64,000 bases of DNA from Prostheceraeus crozeri (GCA_907163375.1 CAJQUW010013637.1:248001-312000); one strand, 5' to 3'. Counted from the stretch's first letter, positions 1 through 12,316 are shown. The notes: generated from the sequence alone by a model not told the origin. A program made the numbers and translations.

Positions 1-1231
1 TCTCAACTTCAGACTTGGTAAGTAGAATATATACAAAAGCTAACAATATTGCTGACAATATATGTTATGAGTAGTGATAGCTGTATTGTTGCTTTTCATT
101 TCTGCATGTTTGCAGGAGTTTGTGATTGAAAACACTAAACCTGACTTGTGAACATGTGCGAGCACAAACGTTCTTTGTGATCATTGTGGGCAATTATGAT
201 TAATTAAGACAGAGAAATGGAGGAACAGCAACTTTGGAAAATATAGTTTTCTAAATCACCTTCAAAGTTGACCTTAAAGTGCGTCAAAGGTAATCAAATT
301 TTTGCTAAAGCTGTATGGCATGCCCTAACTAAACGTCACGGACGCCTGGTCATGATATTACCCGAGATTTTCAGCAAAGGATTTAAAGGTAAGCTAAAAC
401 AAATCTGAGTAACCTACTTTAACTCACACACCGTATATCTTCAGTTCACATTTTGAATAAGCCTGGACACAATTTTGATTCAGTTGTGGCTAAAATGGAT
501 TTCTTTCAGTTTTATCCGGACGACTTTGAGTTTTGGAATTTTGATCAATCCATAAAATGACAGAGCAGCACAATTGGCGCATGCATTTTACCAACCCGAT
601 CATCTTGTTACTATAAATAGCAATTCAAAATTTCAATTCCAACTGTCTTTCGACAACTGATGTTTCGATCATCAGTTTTTTCACAAGTCAGATTTTCAAT
701 GTTGCCATTGGTCAAATTTATAAAAGATCGGAAGTACTTAGAAACTAAAAGGAAGCTTACTGAGTTAAATTGACTTTCGAATGATGCTCCCACCGAGAAA
801 TTTTCAAGTGCTTCGTTGAGAGATTGCATTGCTGTATGCTCAATGCTCATGGGAAGTCTCAGATTTCCAGAATGCTAATACGCCGAATTAATAGGTCAGT
901 AAAGGGCTAATTTCGTGACTTAGACAAGGAGTTGCTTGTAGGAAGTATTTATTGTGTAGAACATGCAACTTAAGCAGTCAAGACAAAACGTTTTGATTTT
1001 CAAATGCACAAGTGCATGCGCGTAAGTCTGTGATTAATGATGATCTATAGATGCAGATAATAATATAACAACAATTAAGTGCCAATGACATCGATCACTG
1101 CAGGCACATATTTTTGCACTTGGTCTCATGTGATTCAATAGAAATAAATCAATCGAATAATGAATTGATCCAATATTCAGTTGTAAACTTATGACTGCAA
1201 TCATCCATCTGATACACATTAAATAAGCTAT
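1..1231. other. No gene recognised
   Basis: I see no coding exon or repeat family here that I can support. A minus-strand open frame at 611-850 has no recognisable domain. A 21-base stretch near 588-612 (GCTATTTATAGTAACAAGAT on one strand) recurs inverted near 35113-35133, so a dispersed repeat end may be present. Confidence 0.5.
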
Positions 1232-1246
1232 AGAAGAAAACTCGAT

Positions 1247-1345
1247 AGAAGTTGAAAGAGCAGGATGCAGCGGATCGAATCATGTGGCGAACGCAGACCA
1301 GAAGCGGCGACCCTACTTGATGTGGGATAAGCCAGAGACAGAAGA
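1247..1345 (+). mobile_element. Short 5'-truncated RTE-type LINE insertion
   Basis: About 99 bp are bounded by a perfect 15-bp direct repeat, AGAAGAAAACTCGAT, at 1232-1246 and 1346-1360. Read on the plus strand the insert contains the peptide DRIMWRTQTRSGDPT just before a stop codon and a GAA-rich tail. That matches the C-terminal end of RTE-type LINE proteins followed by a short simple-sequence 3' tail. The target duplication shows it arrived by retrotransposition with extreme 5' truncation. The clade assignment rests on a short motif and is less certain than the insertion itself. Confidence 0.65.
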
Positions 1346-1360
1346 AGAAGAAAACTCGAT

Positions 1361-2529
1361 GATTAATCGATTAGACTTACATTCGCTTTCTTATAATATA
1401 AACTACTTCTTATTCAAAAGCGATCTGGCAATTTGCGCGAATCCTGGTCATTCAGTAATCACACAATTAATTGAGCGGAATCGATTAAATGCGACCGCCA
1501 CTGCTGAGGATACGATGTATAGTAAGTTGTCAATCTAAGAAACGGCTTATCTCCTGACATTGGTTGGTAGCTGTCAACAGGAAATCGTTAGCTTGAACTA
1601 TACTTGCAGGATAGTGCATATACCGCATAATGCATTGCCAAACCCTTACTCACAGCTTTTTTGTTCACTGTGTCATTGGATGCACATTTTACAGGCGCAT
1701 AATTGTCTAGCATTGATTTGTGAAATGTTTTCTTGTTTCAATTTACATACTGTCAGGCATGCAGGAAAATAAATGACTGAAAATTCATATCCAGGTTGTA
1801 ATTTGATGACAGATTGAGAGCCAACATTAAGAATTCATCCACTGGAAAGGGGCATGATTCTGACAAATAACTCGCAAATGATCATCTGATTCAGATGCAA
1901 CTATCAAATGTCATTAATTCAAATATATGCATGTTACATAATTATGCAGGCTAAGTCGAACTCATGCGCAATGCATGTTTCCAAGATCTATATTTCCATC
2001 AAAAACCATTATTCTGATTAAAACAGTCATACATTCTCATCAGATTATGTATATCAATGCTGCACTTATACAAATGGATAGAGGAGTAGCTGACTCATAA
2101 CTAAAATGAAAGAGAAAGCTTGAGAAACTGATGAAAATGCTTCCATTTTGTTTGTAAGACTCCAAGTTCTGCATTTGCATACGTGTAGTATCGATATAAT
2201 TTGATGTAGAATTAACAGACAGCCATGACTGTCTATTTTTCAACCCTTTCTCTTGGGTGGTGGTCTATTTTTCTACATCTCAAAGTCTAAAACTAACAAA
2301 AGATGTGGTTTTTATTGAAGCTTGCATTAACGTCAACGGTCGATACATAAAACTCTTAGTCATTTACGTAAATGCTTTGCTGTATACTCGATATATTATG
2401 AAAGTATACACATATCGACTTATTAGTGTGACAAATTATCTTATGATTGCAACTTAACATGATGCTAAATATTCAATAAATTGATTCGTATGCATAATTG
2501 ACAGTAATCGTCTATATATTGACAGTAAT
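1361..2529. other. No gene recognised
   Basis: AT-rich sequence with only short open frames that lack recognisable domains. I see no repeat family here that recurs elsewhere in the window. Confidence 0.5.
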
Positions 2530-2995
2530 AGTCGTTACAAGGAGTTATAATAATAGACTGAAATATGAAGAGCGTCTCTGTGAACTATGTAATGATTCAA
2601 AAGTAGAAACTTTATATCACTTTATGACTGAATGTTCCGCGTAATTCGACAAGAAACAGCACCAGTGTTATGTTATTGCGCTAGCATAACTGAGTTTCAT
2701 GAATTAATGAATAATCTGATTCCAAAAAATATAAAAGCCATCGCTAAGTTTCTTCAGAAAGCAAACAACATGCGCTTGATCTCCAAAGAAAAAACTAATT
2801 AACATCCAAAAAGGGATCAAAAGTTCATTCACCTCCTCTTCATTAGTAAAAATTGCTTCTTTGCTATTGACCGTGTGCACTCTTTTTCTACCTTTTCCTA
2901 TGAATGTGTGTCAGTATGCTCAATGTGTTGTAATTGCATGTTCTTTAACTGTTTTCCAAAAGTTTTGGAAATAAACATTTATTGACATATTGACT
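2530..2995 (+). mobile_element. CR1/L2-type LINE 3' remnant
   Basis: Near 2535-2640 the plus strand reads RLKYEERLCELCNDSKVETL followed by YHFMTEC, a Cys/His knuckle (C-x2-C-x9-H-x4-C) typical of the C-terminal tail of non-LTR retrotransposon proteins. The frame then decays. The end of the fragment is GGAAATAAACATTTATTGAC, which is repeated almost exactly at 36009-36031, so it is probably the family's 3' terminus. The reverse-transcriptase core is absent, so this is a 5'-truncated, degraded copy. CR1/L2-like is my best guess for the clade. Confidence 0.6.
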
Positions 2996-3319
2996 AATAA
3001 TTTTGACCTATTTCACCCGTATATAAAGCATCTGTAGTATTAATGCTTATAAACATTATGTTTCATTGTTATCATGAAAGCAAAACATTTGCAAAACTAA
3101 TCGACGAAAACCAAGCAGAGCCGATCATTGCTATGCGGAATTTGCATTTCATAATTGTCAATTCGATTACAGGCTGCATCATTTTAGACGTTCAGCTGCA
3201 GAAATTGGAGAGAGCAAAAATTGAAATGGAATCTACATCAGCAACAAATGAAACAGCAAAAGTCGCGTGCAAACAGTTCGTGAAACAAATCAAGAGTGGA
3301 GAGATAATCTTTTTCCATA

Positions 3320-3796
3320 ATTTTTGCATGGAATGTCTTCAAGTCATTTGCTACCATGCTCTGGAACATTTTTCTATGAAACTGAACACATTCAGAATTG
3401 GCAAGCCTCCTAATGTCGGCAAGCACAGACATTTTGACCAATTTTATCCCTTTTTAATCACATTCACGCATACATCGCCGATCAAAAACATAATAGCACC
3501 ACATACACATGGTAGGAAATTACCTGAAGATATTCTATGTCAAAAATTATGGCAACAGTTTTAGTACTTTCCGCATAATGAGATAAAACATAGAAAATTT
3601 CATTTTAGCAAGCACTGCAATCTGCGTCCCATTAATGGGATTTGCATGTTTTTTATTTGATTCTGTCTGACAACAAGAGGAACCTGCTAGAACTCGGAAT
3701 CGCGCAGATTCATGGTAAGCATATGGTGCACACTATTCTGTGAAATTCTCATTTTCGGGCCTCGTTCCCTGCACAAACTCGTTGTGGCTGCCGGAC
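3320..3796. mobile_element. Fragment of GTCCGGCAGCC-TIR element
   Basis: The right end (about 3600-3796) matches the right ends at 4855-5003, 23530-23711 and 34620-34808 and stops in the same GGCTGCCGGAC terminus followed by TA. The internal part (3320-3560) matches the interior of the 34085-34808 copy. The left terminal repeat is missing. The long open frame at 3043-3564 lies over this repeat and is not credible as a gene. Confidence 0.65.
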
Positions 3797-3798
3797 TA

Positions 3799-4296
3799 AC
3801 ATTGTGACAGGAGAATTTAAAACTGCAGGAAAGGTCTTAGACCGAAATTGATCAGAATAGGGCAATGCCATTGCATTACGACTGGTCAATTTGATTACTG
3901 CCGCAACTTCTCTATCTCTTGTAGATGAACCTTAAAATATACTTCAGCCCAGACGAAGCTTAATATTTTCAAATTCATTTAACTCGAGGTATAATTTACC
4001 TATTACATTAAATGAGATGTCATTTTAAAGTGAAAGATGTCCCATTATATTTAATATGACTTCCTTCAAATGATGGTAAATCATTTCGACATAATTTCCC
4101 ATCAAAGAAAAGGCAAAAAAACTAAACATTGGAAAGAAAAATGTAATTTATTTAGCTATAATGTGATCATTCGAAATGATTCATGGTGATTATCATTCGA
4201 TATGACCTCCGTCAATTTCATAACAACGACTTAGTTTGTCGCGAAATCTCGCTACAGCTGACATTCTTATGTTATCACTTATCAGTAGTCTCCCTA
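3799..4296. other. No gene recognised between two MITE copies
   Basis: About 500 bp of AT-rich sequence between two copies of the GTCCGGCAGCC element. I see no coding signal. Confidence 0.5.
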
Positions 4297-4298
4297 TA

Positions 4299-5003
4299 GT
4301 CCGGCAGCCAGAACGAGTTTCTGCAGGGAGCGAGGCCGAAAATGAGACTTTCACAGAATGATGTACACCCTTTGCCTACTATGAATCTGCACGTCTGCCG
4401 AGTTCTAGTTAGTTCCTCTTCTTGTCAGACCGGGTCAAAGAAAAACACATGTAAATCCAATGAGACGCAGATTGCAGTTTTTGGCTGAAATGAAATTTTC
4501 CTTGTTTTCTCTTGTCAACTGAAAAGTATTTAGTCTAGAGTCATAATTTTTGACATGGTCTTTTGACATTTTCTTCAGATTATTTCCTGTGATGTGCATG
4601 TGATATTATGAAGCTTCTGATCGGCGATGTATGCGAGAATGTGGTTGAATGTGGATAAAGTTGCTCAAAATGTTTGTGTTTGCCGACATTAAGATGCTCG
4701 CCAAATCTAAATGCGTTTAGCTATATAGACTTGGGTGCATGAAAATGAAACGAAATGACCTTAAGATATTTCATGCCGAAAATGCGACTCTAGACTAAAT
4801 ACTTTGCAGTTGATAAGCGAAAACATTGAAAATTTCATTTCAACCAAAAACATGCGCTTTTCTTTGATCTTGGCTGACAAGAAGAGGAACTCACTAAAAC
4901 TCGGCAGACGTGCCGATTCGTAGTAGGCATAAAGTGCACATCATTCTGTGAAAGTCTCATTTTCGGCCTCGTTCCCTGCAGAAACTCGCTCTGGATGCCG
5001 GAC
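4299..5003. mobile_element. GTCCGGCAGCC-TIR MITE, complete copy
   Basis: A 705-bp element begins GTCCGGCAGCCAGAACGAG and ends in the inverted sequence ...CTCTGGATGCCGGAC. It is flanked by TA on both sides (4297-4298 and 5004-5005). The inverted arms extend well over 200 bp. There is no coding capacity. TA target duplication with long inverted arms suggests a non-autonomous Tc1/mariner-type element, but the superfamily is an inference because no partner transposase with these ends is visible in the window. Related copies lie at 3320-3796, 34085-34808 and, split by later insertions, at 20325-23711. Confidence 0.8.
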
Positions 5004-5254
5004 TACTAGCAGAAGATCGAATCTTTCCTGTAAAATTCTCGATTTACTGAAATCGACTGTAGGAGTAAACTCGGCAATTCAAATCGCCTCAAAACCAATT
5101 ATCCATGGGAACAGACTAAGGTCAGTTGGCCAAGGAAAAAGCGAGTGTCTGCATCTATAGCCTGTTGATAAAAATAGAAACTAGTGACATAAAGCAAAAA
5201 CACAATCACAAGCCTGGCCACAGTTTTGCTTGCCCTTTTAATGATCCTCCGTCG

Positions 5255-5629
5255 TCAAGTCATGCAGTTCCCTGAGTTTGTAGGGGTACCAGTTGCTTGA
5301 CGGACAATCCCATGCACAGTTGACCTTGAAATACCGAGCTCAGGAGATGCCACTTTCGTCGATGTTGTGCGGAGGCTGGCAAAGTTCTCCTTTGCTAGCT
5401 TTGCATTTTCTGGGTTCGATGCCTGTCGTCTTGACTTCAGCAGATTTTGAAGCGTTCCATGCATGGAGGCCCTTTGATGAATGGACTTAATCGTAGCAAA
5501 AGATGGAACGCTTGAGCTGCAGCCAAACCTTTGTCGGCAATGTCTTTGGACGATTATTGGAGAACCGAACACCTCATACCAGTCTGCGATTAGGAAACGT
5601 TCTTGCGGTGTGAATCTTTCACTCATCAT
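5255..5629 (-). pseudogene. DUF4817-type mariner transposase N-terminus
   Basis: A 124-residue open frame begins MSERFTPQERFLIADWYEVF. That is the helix-turn-helix DUF4817 signature found at the N-terminus of a group of animal mariner/IS630-like transposases. A second helix-turn-helix-like segment follows around residues 85-110 (ELGISRSTVHGIVRQ). The catalytic DDE domain that should follow on the minus strand below 5255 is not visible, so the gene is truncated. A matching transposon terminus (CAGGGTGCCCAGATAA, minus strand) sits at 10488-10503 beyond the hAT nest, at the position expected for this element's 5' end. I infer the mariner was split by the nested insertions at 5938-10426. Confidence 0.65.
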
Positions 5630-6454
5630 TGAGCTTCAATGTCACTGACTCGAGCTTTCAATCTTGCAATGAGTTTGTCACCATTGATCGATTACTCATT
5701 GAAATTTGAAAATGAATTGATTGTATAGTTAATGTACAAAACAACACATATATATCTGAGTAGATCATTGTAACTTCATTGGTTCTTTCAAACATAACTT
5801 GTATTAAAATACTCGATTTTTAAAAAAATTGCAAAGTGTTTTAGAGCACCCAGAGATAAAAAATAGCACAAGAAAACTCAAAATGCATTTTTGGAATACA
5901 AGTGGGGTGTTTTCACCATTAAAATGACACTTGTTGCCATGGTTGGAGCAATTACACAATTTTTTTTCAATTACAATTGCAATTTCAGTTGAGCTTCTAC
6001 AATAACAATTATTTTGAAATCAAAATCTTTCATTACAATAAGAATTAGAATTACTATAAAATCAAAATATAGTTCAACTACAATTACACGACTTTGATTA
6101 CTTTACACTTATTGTACAATTACAATTACATGTGTGACTTTGCAATTACTTAAAAATTGCAATTAATCACACCATTACAATTACATCGATTTCCGAACAA
6201 TGTTGGTCAATTATGTGCTAGTTGTCCAAAAGGATTCAAGTCTTAGTAAATTTGATTTTGAGTACTAGATAGAGAAGGAAGTAGGGCCCATTGTCTATTG
6301 CAATTGCAACATTGGAACCCTGCAATGATCACTTTAAAGTGGAGCACACCAAAAACTTTATCCTGATGAGCCATGATATGAGTTTTATCTCGACGATACA
6401 GTTACAGGAACAGGATGAGTAGTCTGTCTTTAAGTCATCATTAACAGCAGGCGA

Positions 6455-9400
6455 CAGTGGCAGCGCTAAGGGGTTACATACGGTTACTGATGGTAACCGC
6501 TAGAAATCGAATTGTAACTGTACTTGTAACCGTTCTGTGAATTTGAGCTCATTGACTTGACGACTACATCAAAATTAAAAAAAACTTGTGCGCCTTATAG
6601 AATCTGAGTCCTGTCAGTCTTATTCTATCAATAAAATGTTTGTGAGACGCAGTGTCGACATGTGCACGCAGGGCGCAGAGCAGAGGGATCTGATATCAAT
6701 AGCAACTGACACATAACGCTGTGGTTTGTGTGCACGAATGAAGGATCGCATTTCGTTACAATCAGTGACGATGACGAATACTTTATTGTTCGATTGAGGG
6801 TGCCTTGCGAGTTATGAAGACAGGAATACAGAGACACGAACTGATTGATTCATTCTGTGACTGAGACAGACACTTACAGAATCAACAACGGGTGTTGCCA
6901 GATTATCAGATATGGATAAATGGCTATTTTCTGCCAAAAGACGGAGAGAGTCTTCGCCTATTGATCCTACGGAAACAGCTGATAGACGTAAACGTGTAGC
7001 TTCGAAAATCTACTTCACCGACTGACCAGTGTGCCCCTTCCTCCGATATTGATCCGACGTCGCATTCATCAAATGAAAGTGTATGTGCTATGCCTACTTC
7101 TCAACAGAAACACTATGCCTACTTCTCTACACCTCACCGATTGAACAGTGTGCCCTTTCCTCCGATATTGAGACGTCGCATACATCTGTCTACTTCTCAC
7201 CAGAAAGCTACTTTGTCTTCGAACGTCCCCATCGATGGTAAATTTGACTATTGACTGAAGAATTCATGTCTATTGAATCGTGTCCAACTGATGCTGAAGA
7301 CGATCTTCTTGGTACACCATTATATCATTTATCAGACGAACATTTCACCCTATCAGCAGAGGCCAAAAGCGCCACGAAACTCATGCCGTCCGCGCCACCA
7401 GGACCGAAGGATATATTTCAATCACCAGATGATGGTCCCTATAGAAAGCCACTAGCTAGTGGTCCAATGAAATTGATTCCCAACAAATACAATCGACGAT
7501 TTGTCAAAGATTGGTTGGATAATGAAAAGTATTCGTGGTTAGAATATTCCGAAAGAGAGGGAAAAGCTTATTGCTTCGTATGCCGGCATTTCAAAACAAG
7601 TGGAAAAGGCGCTTTTGTTGATGAGGGATTCGACACATGGACTAAGTTCAGCGTAAAAACTGATGATCCTGCGGTCAATCGTCTATTTGCTCACAAAATC
7701 TCCGATGACCACATTCTCAGTGTTGAGAAGTACGCCAACTATTCTAAATCAAAGAAATCAGGAGCTACCATCGTTGATTCCCTCGACGACAGTCATCGAG
7801 AGGCTGTGCAGCGTAACCGTGAGTACATGAAAATTATTTCTGATGTCTTAAGACTGACGGCTGTTCAAAATATAGCACAGCGTGGCCACCGCGAAGCCAA
7901 TGACACAAGTAACCACGGAAATTTTCTTGAAATTCTATATTTTTAAAGCCATATTGCCAAGTTATTTACGACCGGCTAACCACAGGACCCCGGAATGCTA
8001 AGTATACACATTATACCATACAGAACGCTATCATTGAAATTATGGCAGAAATTAATCTTGAAGAAATAAAATCTGAAATACAAGAATCCAAATATTGCGC
8101 AGTTTTAGTGGATGAGACAAAGGATCTGTCTAAAGAAGAACAACTATCGATAGTTATCAGGTATGTTTACGAATGTGAAATTCATGAAGAATTTGTAGGA
8201 TTCACGATGGCTGAACAATTGGATGCAGAGAGCCTGACGAAGTATCTTCTGCAAGAACTGTTCAATTTGGGGATTGATTTGCATACATTAGCTGGTCAAG
8301 GCTACGATGGTGCTCGCGTCATGAGCGGGCATCTTAGTGGAGTTTAGCAGCGAATTCGTGAGGTGGCTAGCAAAGATTTGTATTTTCATTGCGCTAATCA
8401 CAAATTGAATCTTGTTATTGTTGACTCAGTCAAGGGTGTGATGCCAGTTACCGATTATTTTGTCACACTTCAATCCGCTTACAACTTCCTTAGCGGATCC
8501 AATGTTCACAGTAGGTGGGTTGATTTCCAAAAAAAGATGGGTCTCAAACCTATCGAATTCAAACGTCTATCAGATACTCGCTGGTCTGCCCAAGTGAGAG
8601 CCGTCGCTGCTGTTAGGTTAAGATTCGCTGAATTTGTCGATTTTTTGCGTTCGATCATTTTGAATGACGAAAACAGGCAGCGAGCTGGTTCTGCGAAAAG
8701 TATCCTTTCCGAAATTAATCAAGCATTTCTCTACATCATGTTGGTAATGTACGACTTACTCTCCGAAACAAAAAAGGTCTCTGACGTTCTACAGGATCCC
8801 AAAATCGATTTCGTGAAGGCGTCAAATTACATTGAAGCTATTGTGGAAGAGATTGCATCTTATCGCAATGATGCCAAAGTTAGCGATTACTATCAAAAGT
8901 CATTTGAAATGGCTGAAGGAAGCGATGTTCCTCGTTGCCGTGAATCCAGAAGACAGTCGAGCCTCACAGACAGATTTCAAGACTTCGTGGTGTATTCAAC
9001 CGTTGGCTCAAGGGAAAATCCTACCACATCGGACGACATGAAAAAACTGATATTATTCCCTATTCTCGACAAATTGAGTTGTGAATTCAATGAACGATTT
9101 AATAGCTCAAATATGGACATCATGAGATCGCTGTCAGCACTGGATCCTCGTTCGAATAACTTTTTGAATGTTGATGAAATTCGCCCATTTGCTGAGCACT
9201 ACGAAATTGACATGGAGGGACTTTCCATTGAAATGAGACACGCTAAGCGAATGGTCGACAGAAACGAGGTGAGATTGGACAATATCCTAGAACTTCTTGA
9301 ATTTTTGAATCCTCTATCCATGGCATTCCATGAACTCAAGACAGCATTAATTATTTCATTGACTCTTCCATTTAGTACTGCTTGTGTTGAACGCACATTT

Positions 9401-10058
9401 AGTAAGTTAAACCTAATTAAAAACTATCTTCGAACGAGCATGCAAGACAGCCGGTTGACAAATTTAGCTATCATTAGTGTTCATCGCAAGCGAGCTATGA
9501 ATGTCAATTTGGAGCATGTCATCAATAGATTTGTGCGAAAGTGCCCAAATAGTCGTTTAATGTTAGTTTGACATTATAATTGCATTAGTTTGTATCTCAG
9601 TTGTCTTTTTATTTATCTCCATGTACAATTTTCAGCAACAATCAACACGTCACAAAGATGCGTGTGATTATTTATGGCCATCAAACATGTAGGGGTGCGT
9701 TGCATTGTATAATGAGCATATCTGATACATGCATGTAGGCCTATACATGCCTAGAAGAATGAATAATGTTTTGGCTTCTGTTGCTTGCATGAACATTTAA
9801 TCCCATGATTATATAGGCCAATATAAGTGCATGCGTTTTCAGCTTTGACTTGCATGTTGGGTCTACATGTGCGTACATGACTCTATAGTTCAGGGGAGCA
9901 CAGAAAGTTTTCATGTCCAAGCAATCTACACATCTATGAGTATAATTTCATGAAAATAAGTAGCATCCGTTAAAAAATTCAGATCATTTATGTAACCAGC
10001 AATATAAGTGATGTAACCCATTTGTAACCGTTCTACTCGCTCGCTGGCGCCGCCACTG
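6455..10058 (+). mobile_element. Full-length hAT transposon, perfect 8-bp TSD
   Basis: The 3604-bp element is bounded by the exact octamer GCAGGCGA at 6447-6454 and 10059-10066. Its ends are inverted: CAGTGGCAGCGC on the left and CAGTGGCGGCGC read inward from the right. Both the 8-bp duplication and the CAG-type terminus are standard for hAT. The interior holds a transposase of the ZMYM1/TTF-zinc-finger group, with several disabling changes. Both ends and the duplication are intact, so in principle it could still be moved by an active relative. Confidence 0.92.
6912..9571 (+). pseudogene. hAT transposase, ZMYM1/TTF-finger type, broken
   Basis: The likely start is ATG 6912, giving MDKWLFSAKRRRES, a usual N-terminus in this group. 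Around 7500-7640 is a TTF-type zinc-finger region (KAYCFVCRHF with flanking W residues), then the DUF4371 and RNase H-like core (CAVLVDETKDLSKEEQLSI near 8100; GQGYDGARVMSG near 8300; FHCANHKLNLVIVDS near 8385). The C-terminal hAT dimerisation segment is at 9310-9500 (PFSTACVERTFSKLNLIKN). The frame is interrupted by a TGA at 7023-7025 and further stops before 7250, a frame change between about 7946 and 7990, and a TAG at 8345-8347 in a Gln-rich context. The product is therefore not made in full. This is a degenerate but recent copy. Confidence 0.9.
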
Positions 10059-10426
10059 GCAGGCGACTATTATGCTCTGTTAGGTATGTCTATTTCTAAA
10101 AACAGTGTTAACGCCCAAAAATAGATTGCGCCATCTCCCCCTATCAGGATTATCCCATGCCTATGCAAAGTCATTCTCCTACATTTTCAATATAGCAATC
10201 CTTGGATTTTGTGTTACACCTAACCGAAAAGGCAAAAGTTAAAGACGTGTGATTTACCGACATTTTTCTTCAATTGCAATTACAATTACGTCATACGTCA
10301 TAAAAATCCAATTACATTTATAATTACAACTACAGCTGAACTTCCGCAATTACAATTATAATTGCAATTTCCTCATAAATTGTAATTAATTTTACAATTA
10401 CATTTATTGTGATTGCTCCAACGCTG

Positions 10427-10503
10427 ATTGTTGTATTGGAATATGTTTCTTCTACTTGGAGCTACACGTTTTCAAAAGTAGTAATCTTTATCTGGGCACC
10501 CTG
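10427..10503 (-). mobile_element. Mariner-type terminus, outer part of the nest
   Basis: On the minus strand this begins CAGGGTGCCCAGATAA and is preceded by TA at 10504-10505. CAGGGTG-type ends with TA duplication are typical of mariner elements carrying DUF4817 transposases. The position immediately outside the inner nest suggests it is the displaced 5' end of the element whose transposase fragment is at 5255-5629. Confidence 0.5.
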
Positions 10504-10505
10504 TA

Positions 10506-11150
10506 TATCCATGATAAGTCATCGATTCCAACTTTTTCACATAAAATCAGAGAGATATTAATGACGCATCGTCTCACTTTATTCTTCATCACTGCAGATA
10601 CAGACAGATGATAGTAGGCGGTGCTTTTGAGGATTGAAAGATGAACCTGATTTTCTGTGTAGTTATCTTGTCATCTAAATGGGACATTTGGCAGTGCAAC
10701 CCGATTCCAGGCAAATATAATCAAACAACTGCTGTCGAGGACAATGTCGATGTTTTTTTTACAATAGGACGTTGAACAATAAATTTGAGATGCAATTCAT
10801 AATCTCGTCAATGAACTCTTAATTCCACTGCATTTAGTTTCAATGATAACAAGTCCATGGTAATAAGTCCCTCAGTGTTGCGAAGAACAATGGAAAATGC
10901 AACATCAGTAACAGAATTGAATCCAGGGATGTTGGATGATTTTTGTATCTTTTAAAAATGCAAGTTTGATATTCTGCATTAATGTGTAATTAGTACAAGC
11001 ATTGGTCAGGATTTCCGAGTGAAGCTCGGTTGCATGGAGATAGAAATGGAAAACTCTAACTGTGGAAAATTGTTCTCACCTTTGATGTGTGCAGATTAGG
11101 GACAAAAATCAAACTGCGGAAATGAACGAAATCCTCTTGGCATATACCAA
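10506..11150. other. No gene recognised
   Basis: AT-rich sequence with no domain-bearing frame and no repeat family that I can match elsewhere in the window. Confidence 0.5.
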
Positions 11151-11152
11151 TT

Positions 11153-11770
11153 TCGGTACTTATATGTTATCTCCCCCAGGTTTTCAAATTTGTCTAAAAT
11201 CTACAAATATGAATCAATCATCATCAAACTTCAGATAGACTTACTTAAGTATATTTTCTACCCACATATAAAAATTTATGCAGATCGAAGAAGTACTTTA
11301 CACTAGAGACGATAACGTGAAGAGTGGCGATGTTAACAGCTTGATCTGACTTCGTCTGTTCGACGCATTATTGTTGCTCGTGTGTGCAGTTCTCTCTCCC
11401 TCTTCGTCTCATCCACTGTTATTTGAAATCTTCCCACGACCACTACCTTGCCACATATTAGTTAAAAATGCTAGTCTAAGAGATGCGGCCTGGTCGACTC
11501 ATCACTTCATGAGCTGTCGGGAACTGGCTTTGTGAACCTCAAGTGCTTTCTGCTCAGACGATGAGGTCATAAGAAGTCGGATCATGTTGCAGACATCAAT
11601 TTGTCGCTCCTAATTCAAAAAGTATTTGTCCGATTTGCAAAAAGTTTGGCATGTAGGTAGAAAATATCCTCACCGACGCGTACATAAAGTTTTGGGACGA
11701 TTAATTCATTTCTACGGTTTTAGACAAATTTGAAAACGTAGGGGGGGGAGATAATCCATAAGTACCCCGA
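11153..11770. mobile_element. Foldback/MITE with about 150-bp inverted arms
   Basis: Left arm 11155-11310 and right arm 11600-11770 are inverted copies sharing GGTACTTAT, TATCTCCCCC and TTTTCAAATTTGTCTAAAA in order. The loop of about 300 bp is non-coding. The family is not assigned, because I could not define a convincing target duplication. Confidence 0.7.
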
Positions 11771-11774
11771 TTTC

Positions 11775-12300
11775 TTTCATGTCAATAATAAATGCCAAAC
11801 TCGAATTGAGGAAAATTGTTTAAAGTGATCACCTATTTCTCTCTCAACCATGGCTAATGAAAGACTGATGGTAACTTAATTCTTTACAAAGCACCCTTTC
11901 TAAATTCATTCGGTGCATTCGAAAGACGCTATTACAGGTAAGACGTGTCTCTACGTGTATTAGCTTCATCAAGTTAACAGACACATCAGGGAAAAGAAGA
12001 TGATAAAAAATAGACTGAAATATTTCTTCAAAAATTCTAAAAGAGCGAGCTGGACAGAAAGAATGTAAAAGACGCATGTACGCACACTGAGTTAACTTAT
12101 TTACAGCTAATTATGGCTACATATTCTCGGAATAAAGCACAAGTACTACATTTTCATTTGAAGTGTTTCAAAATGTTGGAACGAATTTTATTGCAAGTAG
12201 AGCATTTGTTGCCAGTTAAGGTGCAACTCTACCCGCCTCCATGCTGCATTTGGCTAAAAATTATCTTCATTCATGAGATTATCATGTGAATATAGATAAT
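11775..12300. other. Probable 3' flank of the EF-hand gene
   Basis: No coding frame is supported. On the minus strand an AATAAA lies near 12188-12193, downstream of the EF-hand stop codon, and could serve as its polyadenylation signal. This is inference from position only. Confidence 0.3.
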
Positions 12301-12316
12301 CAGTGAGCAAAGAAGA

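Larger units (their letters stand above)
5938..10426. mobile_element. Non-autonomous hAT-like element hosting a second hAT
   Basis: The two ends are inverted: CATGGTTGGAGCAAT at 5938 and, on the other strand, CAGCGTTGGAGCAAT at 10426. Both are followed by long subterminal tracts built of CAATTACAATTG-like words. Flanking octamers CTTGTTGC and ATTGTTGT match at 6 of 8 positions, as expected for an old 8-bp target duplication. Removing the inner hAT and its duplication leaves about 880 bp with no coding capacity. The superfamily call rests on the terminus and octamer size only. Confidence 0.6.

Noticed and set aside
611-850. 79-residue minus-strand host exon
   Set aside because: It has a possible GTAAGC donor, but no recognisable domain and no partner exon. 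Not enough to call.
3043-3564. 173-residue protein gene
   Set aside because: More than half lies over a non-coding MITE family whose other copies have no matching frame.
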